Shown here piece after piece: positions 35,267 to 37,723 of a stretch of DNA of 37,723 nucleotides. The stretch's first letter is position 1. Every line of letters begins with the position of its first letter. The position numbers and the translations under genes are program-made. The notes under the pieces were generated by a model. It was given only the letters and a program-made list of their open reading frames with translations, did no database searches and was not told the origin of the DNA. This DNA comes from Bacteroidales bacterium (lineage in GTDB: Bacteria; Bacteroidota; Bacteroidia; Bacteroidales; WCHB1-69): positions 1-37,723 of the forward strand of contig JAFXTE010000068.1 of assembly GCA_017525245.1 (NCBI GenBank), given 5' to 3'.

Positions 35267-35734
35267 ATGCCAATTTTAAAATTCAAAAACGGAGAATGGT
35301 GCGAAATGACACCGGAAGAAATCGAACAGGAAAAGATAATGGCAGAGCAGAAAAGCCAAGAGGACGAGAAAGCCCGAATGGAGAGGCAACAGGAACTGGC
35401 CAAGCAGTACGGTGCCGAAGTCTGGAACGCTTCCATAGAACCCAGCCGTATGGAGGAGATCTATGAGGTGTGTTCATTGGAGCCCCAAACCTTGTGCATC
35501 GACATCAGCGATGGCTTGATGACCTGCATTTGGGAAGACTACAGCAACAACGTTTACAAAAGGATAGACCTGTTGTACATCGACACGCTCGCTGTGCGCC
35601 GCTTGTTGAACTGTGAAAACAACACCGCCTTGTTTGACGAGATGAAGAAACGCTTCGGCAGTGAAAACGGCATCGAGCTGATTGGAAACTGGCTGACCGA
35701 AAACGGGGTGTATTTCAAGAGGGAGGAGGAATAG
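35267..35734 (+). CDS. Uncharacterised protein, 155 aa
   Basis: Not recognised. The start is the ATG at 35267 (MPILKFKNGEW), about 37 nt after the -7 element; a longer frame begins upstream of the promoter and is rejected. Residues about 15-50 are rich in Glu, Lys and Gln and probably form a helix or short coiled coil. The C-terminal ~100 residues (from EEIYEVCSLEPQTLCIDISD) look like a compact mixed alpha/beta domain. There is no signal peptide or membrane helix, so it is expected in the cytoplasm. It is flanked by its own promoter module and its own terminator, like a self-contained cassette. Confidence 0.78.
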   Translation: MPILKFKNGEWCEMTPEEIEQEKIMAEQKSQEDEKARMERQQELAKQYGAEVWNASIEPSRMEEIYEVCSLEPQTLCIDISDGLMTCIWEDYSNNVYKRIDLLYIDTLAVRRLLNCENNTALFDEMKKRFGSENGIELIGNWLTENGVYFKREEE

Positions 35735-35748
35735 ATATTACCGCACAA

Positions 35749-35819
35749 GCCGTTCCTGCGAGAAGGTAGATTGGATGAAAGACTCCTCCTTGACAGTTTG
35801 CGGGAACGGCTTTTTTTTT
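35749..35819 (+). terminator. Terminator-like 62-bp hairpin repeat, copy 1
   Basis: Outer arms 35749-35761 and 35798-35810 pair over 13 positions with two G-T pairs, around a ~36-nt internal region, followed by nine T. Bases 35749-35810 match 37024-37085 at 61 of 62 positions. Confidence 0.8.
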
Positions 35820-35865
35820 GCTACTCGCAAAAAACGCACCCCGATTTCATTTCTTCCTATTTTTG
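35820..35865 (+). promoter_or_regulatory. Shared promoter module, copy 3
   Basis: GCTACTCGC at 35820-35828 starts right after the T-run of the preceding terminator. TATTTTTG at 35858-35865 is followed by CCGCG. Spacing equals that of copies 1 and 2. Confidence 0.78.
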
Positions 35866-35892
35866 CCGCGTCAAACCAATAAAATTGAAGAA

Positions 35893-36072
35893 ATGGAAAA
35901 GAACAATCTCAAAGAAGAAGAATGGAACACCTATGAATGTGAAGTTTATCTTTCACACTGTTCCTGTATCACCAAGTATGTCAAGGCTCCGACCTTGGAG
36001 GCGGCCATCGCCTATTTGGAGAAAAAGTACCCGGAGGCGACCTGCGTTATAGAAGCGGACCACTGGAGGTGA
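35893..36072 (+). CDS. Uncharacterised small protein, 59 aa
   Basis: Not recognised. The ATG at 35893 (MEKNNLKEEEW) lies 27 nt after the -7 element, equal in layout to the other shared-module genes, which supports it as a real gene. The protein is acidic and has three cysteines in its first two thirds (two in LSHCSCITKY) plus one in EATCVIEADHW. The stretch APTLEAAIAYLEKKYPEA looks like one amphipathic helix followed by a strand. No secretion signal. No clear terminator follows. Confidence 0.65.
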   Translation: MEKNNLKEEEWNTYECEVYLSHCSCITKYVKAPTLEAAIAYLEKKYPEATCVIEADHWR

Positions 36073-36284
36073 TGGAATCTCCGGCTCGCGAGGGCAGGAA
36101 TTGACGAAAACAACCTTTCTCCGATTCCGAGTGCTAAAAAATGACACATCGTGCCGAGCGTATGATATTTTCGTAACTTTGCCGCGTCATTCTTCCCCGA
36201 CTCTGTTTAATGGGCTTCGGCAGGGGGAGGGGAAAATAAGGAAAATGTAAAAGCGAAAGTCCACTTTAACTAAATTATTGTAAT
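36073..36284 (+). promoter_or_regulatory. Intergenic region with -7 element and long leader
   Basis: TAACTTTG at 36174-36181, followed by CCGCG, is a perfect TAnnTTTG match about 103 nt before the ATG at 36285. The leader contains TTCCCC and GGGGAA segments around 36192 and 36229 that could pair. A GC-rich stretch at 36078-36096 (CTCGCGAGGGCAGG) resembles the repeats at 37101-37504. Confidence 0.6.
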
Positions 36285-36917
36285 ATGAAAGAAAAAGAAT
36301 CTAAAATTAAAAAAATAGGTGTTGAACACTATAATCTCATTCAATTCGGAGGGCGCAGTTTTTTCGTCCCGCTGCAATTCCACAATACAATCTATGTTTC
36401 TGATGATGGGAACAAGTTGGAGATAGACTTCGAAGGCGGAGCAGGTGCATACTGCCTTGTTAATGGTATCCGATGTTCAGAAGTTGTCAGTTATAATAAA
36501 AAAGACGATATGGTTTTCGCATTTGTTGAGGAATATACGATGAATGGTGTTCAATGTACAAGTCCTATAAGTGTGGGATTCAAATTTGACGATCGGGAAA
36601 TTGTTTATGGACGCAGCAAAAGTGTAGTTATACCACAACGACACTATGACGAATTGGCTTCCTCATTTCTTTCAGAGAATCCTCAATTAGACAGCCGGAT
36701 TCATGATTTTCTTCAAAAACATCCAGAATGCTTCGGAAGCGGTCCCACAAGAGGTGATTTTCCGCCTAATTATGTGAATGAATGGAATAGTGTTAATAAT
36801 CATCTTACTTTGCGTGAAACAGATGAGGAATACTGTGAACGTGTAGATATAGAAGATGTTTCGGATTTGGAAGACGACGTGCTACAACTGTTTTGCAAGG
36901 AAGAACTCGGAGCATAG
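36285..36917 (+). CDS. Uncharacterised protein, 210 aa
   Basis: Not recognised. It starts MKEKESKIKKIGVEHYN with a basic N-terminus and no signal peptide. The first ~115 residues read like beta-strands (GGRSFFVPLQF, NTIYVSDDGNKLEIDFEGG, SVGFKFDDREIVYG). The C-terminal ~90 residues are helical and strongly acidic (ETDEEYCERVDIEDVSDLEDDVLQLF). The gene is visibly richer in A/T and in codons such as AAA, AAT and GAT than the neighbouring genes, which suggests a different origin. It has its own TAACTTTG promoter and a long leader. It is followed, about 105 nt after the stop, by the second copy of the 62-bp terminator hairpin. Confidence 0.78.
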   Translation: MKEKESKIKKIGVEHYNLIQFGGRSFFVPLQFHNTIYVSDDGNKLEIDFEGGAGAYCLVNGIRCSEVVSYNKKDDMVFAFVEEYTMNGVQCTSPISVGFKFDDREIVYGRSKSVVIPQRHYDELASSFLSENPQLDSRIHDFLQKHPECFGSGPTRGDFPPNYVNEWNSVNNHLTLRETDEEYCERVDIEDVSDLEDDVLQLFCKEELGA

Positions 36918-36985
36918 CTTATAATTAGCTGTGCCACATTAAATTTTATTCGCACTCCTGTTTTCGTATCTTATTATCCGCTGAA

Positions 36986-36995
36986 TTCACGTGAA
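36986..36995. repeat. 10-bp palindrome TTCACGTGAA
   Basis: A perfect dyad between the 210-aa gene and the downstream terminator hairpin. Could be a protein-binding site or chance. Confidence 0.3.
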
Positions 36996-37023
36996 ATAAT
37001 CCCGTCGCATATAATAGTACCAA

Positions 37024-37091
37024 GCCGTTCCTGCGAGAAGGTAGATTGGATGAAAGACTCCTCCTTGACAGTTTGCGGGAGCGGCTTTTTT
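37024..37091 (+). terminator. Terminator-like 62-bp hairpin repeat, copy 2
   Basis: Differs from copy 1 (35749-35810) by one base, A to G in the 3' arm, and ends in six T. The G forms a G-T pair, so the stem is kept. It follows the 210-aa gene. Confidence 0.8.
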
Positions 37092-37100
37092 GTATGCTCT

Positions 37101-37163
37101 TGTGGGCAGGAGATTCCGTTTGGCGTAGCTACGCGCCCTCGCGGGTAGGAGGTTCCGCTTGAC
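37101..37163. repeat. Two adjacent copies of a GC-rich ~25-29-bp repeat
   Basis: Copies at 37101-37124 and 37135-37163 share GGGCAGGAG/GGGTAGGAG then ATTCCGTTTGGC or GTTCCGCTTGAC. A third copy is at 37476-37504. Confidence 0.7.
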
Positions 37164-37208
37164 GCTGGCGCGTCTCGCGGAATGGTGCAGCGTTTCATGA
37201 GGAACAAA

Positions 37209-37278
37209 GGGAAAAGGCGGGCGGCGTCCGCAATGGATCCGGCCACGGCACCATCCTCCCCGCCGCCCGTCTTTTCCC
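37209..37278. repeat. Large GC-rich inverted repeat
   Basis: Arms 37209-37226 and 37261-37278 are complementary over 18 bp with one mismatch, around a 34-nt loop that is itself GC-rich. There is no T-run after it. Confidence 0.7.
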
Positions 37279-37300
37279 CTTAACCCCGTCCGGCGGCGCG

Positions 37301-37595
37301 CACCATTCCGTTTGGCCAGACTGCGGTGACGGAAAAGAACGGCACTGACGGAGAACATTGTGCTGACGGGAGAAGAAGGGACTTGCGGGCCAAACGGAAT
37401 CTACGGCTCGCAAGAGTGGGAAGTAACGGCACACGACCAACTGCGGGGACGCGGTTGGCTTCAAACGTACTATGTGCCCTCGCGGGCAGGAGGTTCCGTT
37501 TGGCATTCCTGCCATTGCAAGCCAACACCTGTCTTGCTGGTTGTTGTCCGCACTTGCGTTTCCCGCAAACCCATTTTCGGCCAAACGGAATGGTG
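37301..37595. repeat. Dispersed TTCCGTTTGGCC inverted and direct repeats
   Basis: CACCATTCCGTTTGGCC at 37301-37317 is exactly complementary to 37579-37595, and its last 13 bases are complementary to 37388-37400. A direct related copy occurs at 37476-37504. No convincing coding region was found in 37092-37723; the short frames there on both strands follow the repeats. Confidence 0.7.
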
Positions 37596-37723
37596 CATTG
37601 GTTGCACGTCAGGGCGGTGTTTAACGTTACTCGGTGTTCCGACAACGCAGTGATTGACGATAAACAGACAATGCACCAAGGCAGTTGTCAACGATTAACA
37701 GGGTGACCCGAAAATCCAAACAT

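Noticed and set aside
35771-36052. 93-codon alternative frame over the 59-aa gene
   Set aside because: It starts upstream of the -7 promoter element inside the terminator hairpin and runs in another frame; the 59-aa frame has the better-placed ATG.
37195-37706. Several 70-130-codon frames on both strands
   Set aside because: They share peptide words such as KRNLLPARA only because they translate the same DNA repeats; no promoter or start site supports them.

Overview
The window looks like chromosomal DNA from a member of the Bacteroidales (Bacteroidota), probably a gut, rumen or oral-type lineage. Three things point there. Five consecutive giant secreted proteins belong to the type IX secretion system (T9SS) cargo class, and four show the C-terminal sorting domain. 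Two of these start with gingipain/HagA-like cleaved-adhesin modules. Almost every gene has a Bacteroidota-type -7 promoter element, TAnnTTTG, usually continuing as GC(A/C)GC. No rRNA, tRNA, transposase or CRISPR array was seen.

Left part (1-24.5 kb, all minus strand): five surface/secreted proteins of about 590 to 2000 aa, built from fibronectin type III-like modules, jelly-roll 'cleaved adhesin' modules and a Cys/DSYGDGW module. In transcription order: E (24529-19241) and D (19206-13855) are a likely two-gene operon with a 34-bp gap. C (13566-7561), B (7272-5491) and A (5247 to beyond the window edge) each have their own promoter and follow an intrinsic terminator. The D-C and C-B intergenic regions are 288 bp each and nearly identical, a sign of recent duplication or gene conversion.

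Middle (24.5-32 kb): a RecD-like SF1B helicase (minus) diverges from a two-gene plus-strand operon encoding an AddB-like nuclease and an AddA/RecB-like UvrD helicase-nuclease. Their -7 elements are only about 45 bp apart. Together they resemble the parts list of a RecBCD/AddAB double-strand-break-processing machine, but the pair is divergent (no Walker A and no Fe-S cysteine set in the B-like subunit).

Right part (32-36.9 kb, plus strand): a 483-aa unknown protein, a DUF2779-type protein with a Cas4-like PD-(D/E)XK domain plus a DEDD-type exonuclease-like domain, and three unrecognised small proteins. Three of these genes carry the same promoter module (GCTACTCGC, then exactly 38 nt from its first base to the -7 element). 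Two are followed by virtually identical 62-bp terminator hairpins, giving a cassette-like layout. The last 630 bp hold no convincing gene, only GC-rich inverted and direct repeats.

The most distinctive signals are repeats rather than a classic system: families of palindromes and 7-bp tandem repeats that occur between genes and also in-frame inside the same two places of the T9SS sorting domains of paralogous genes.
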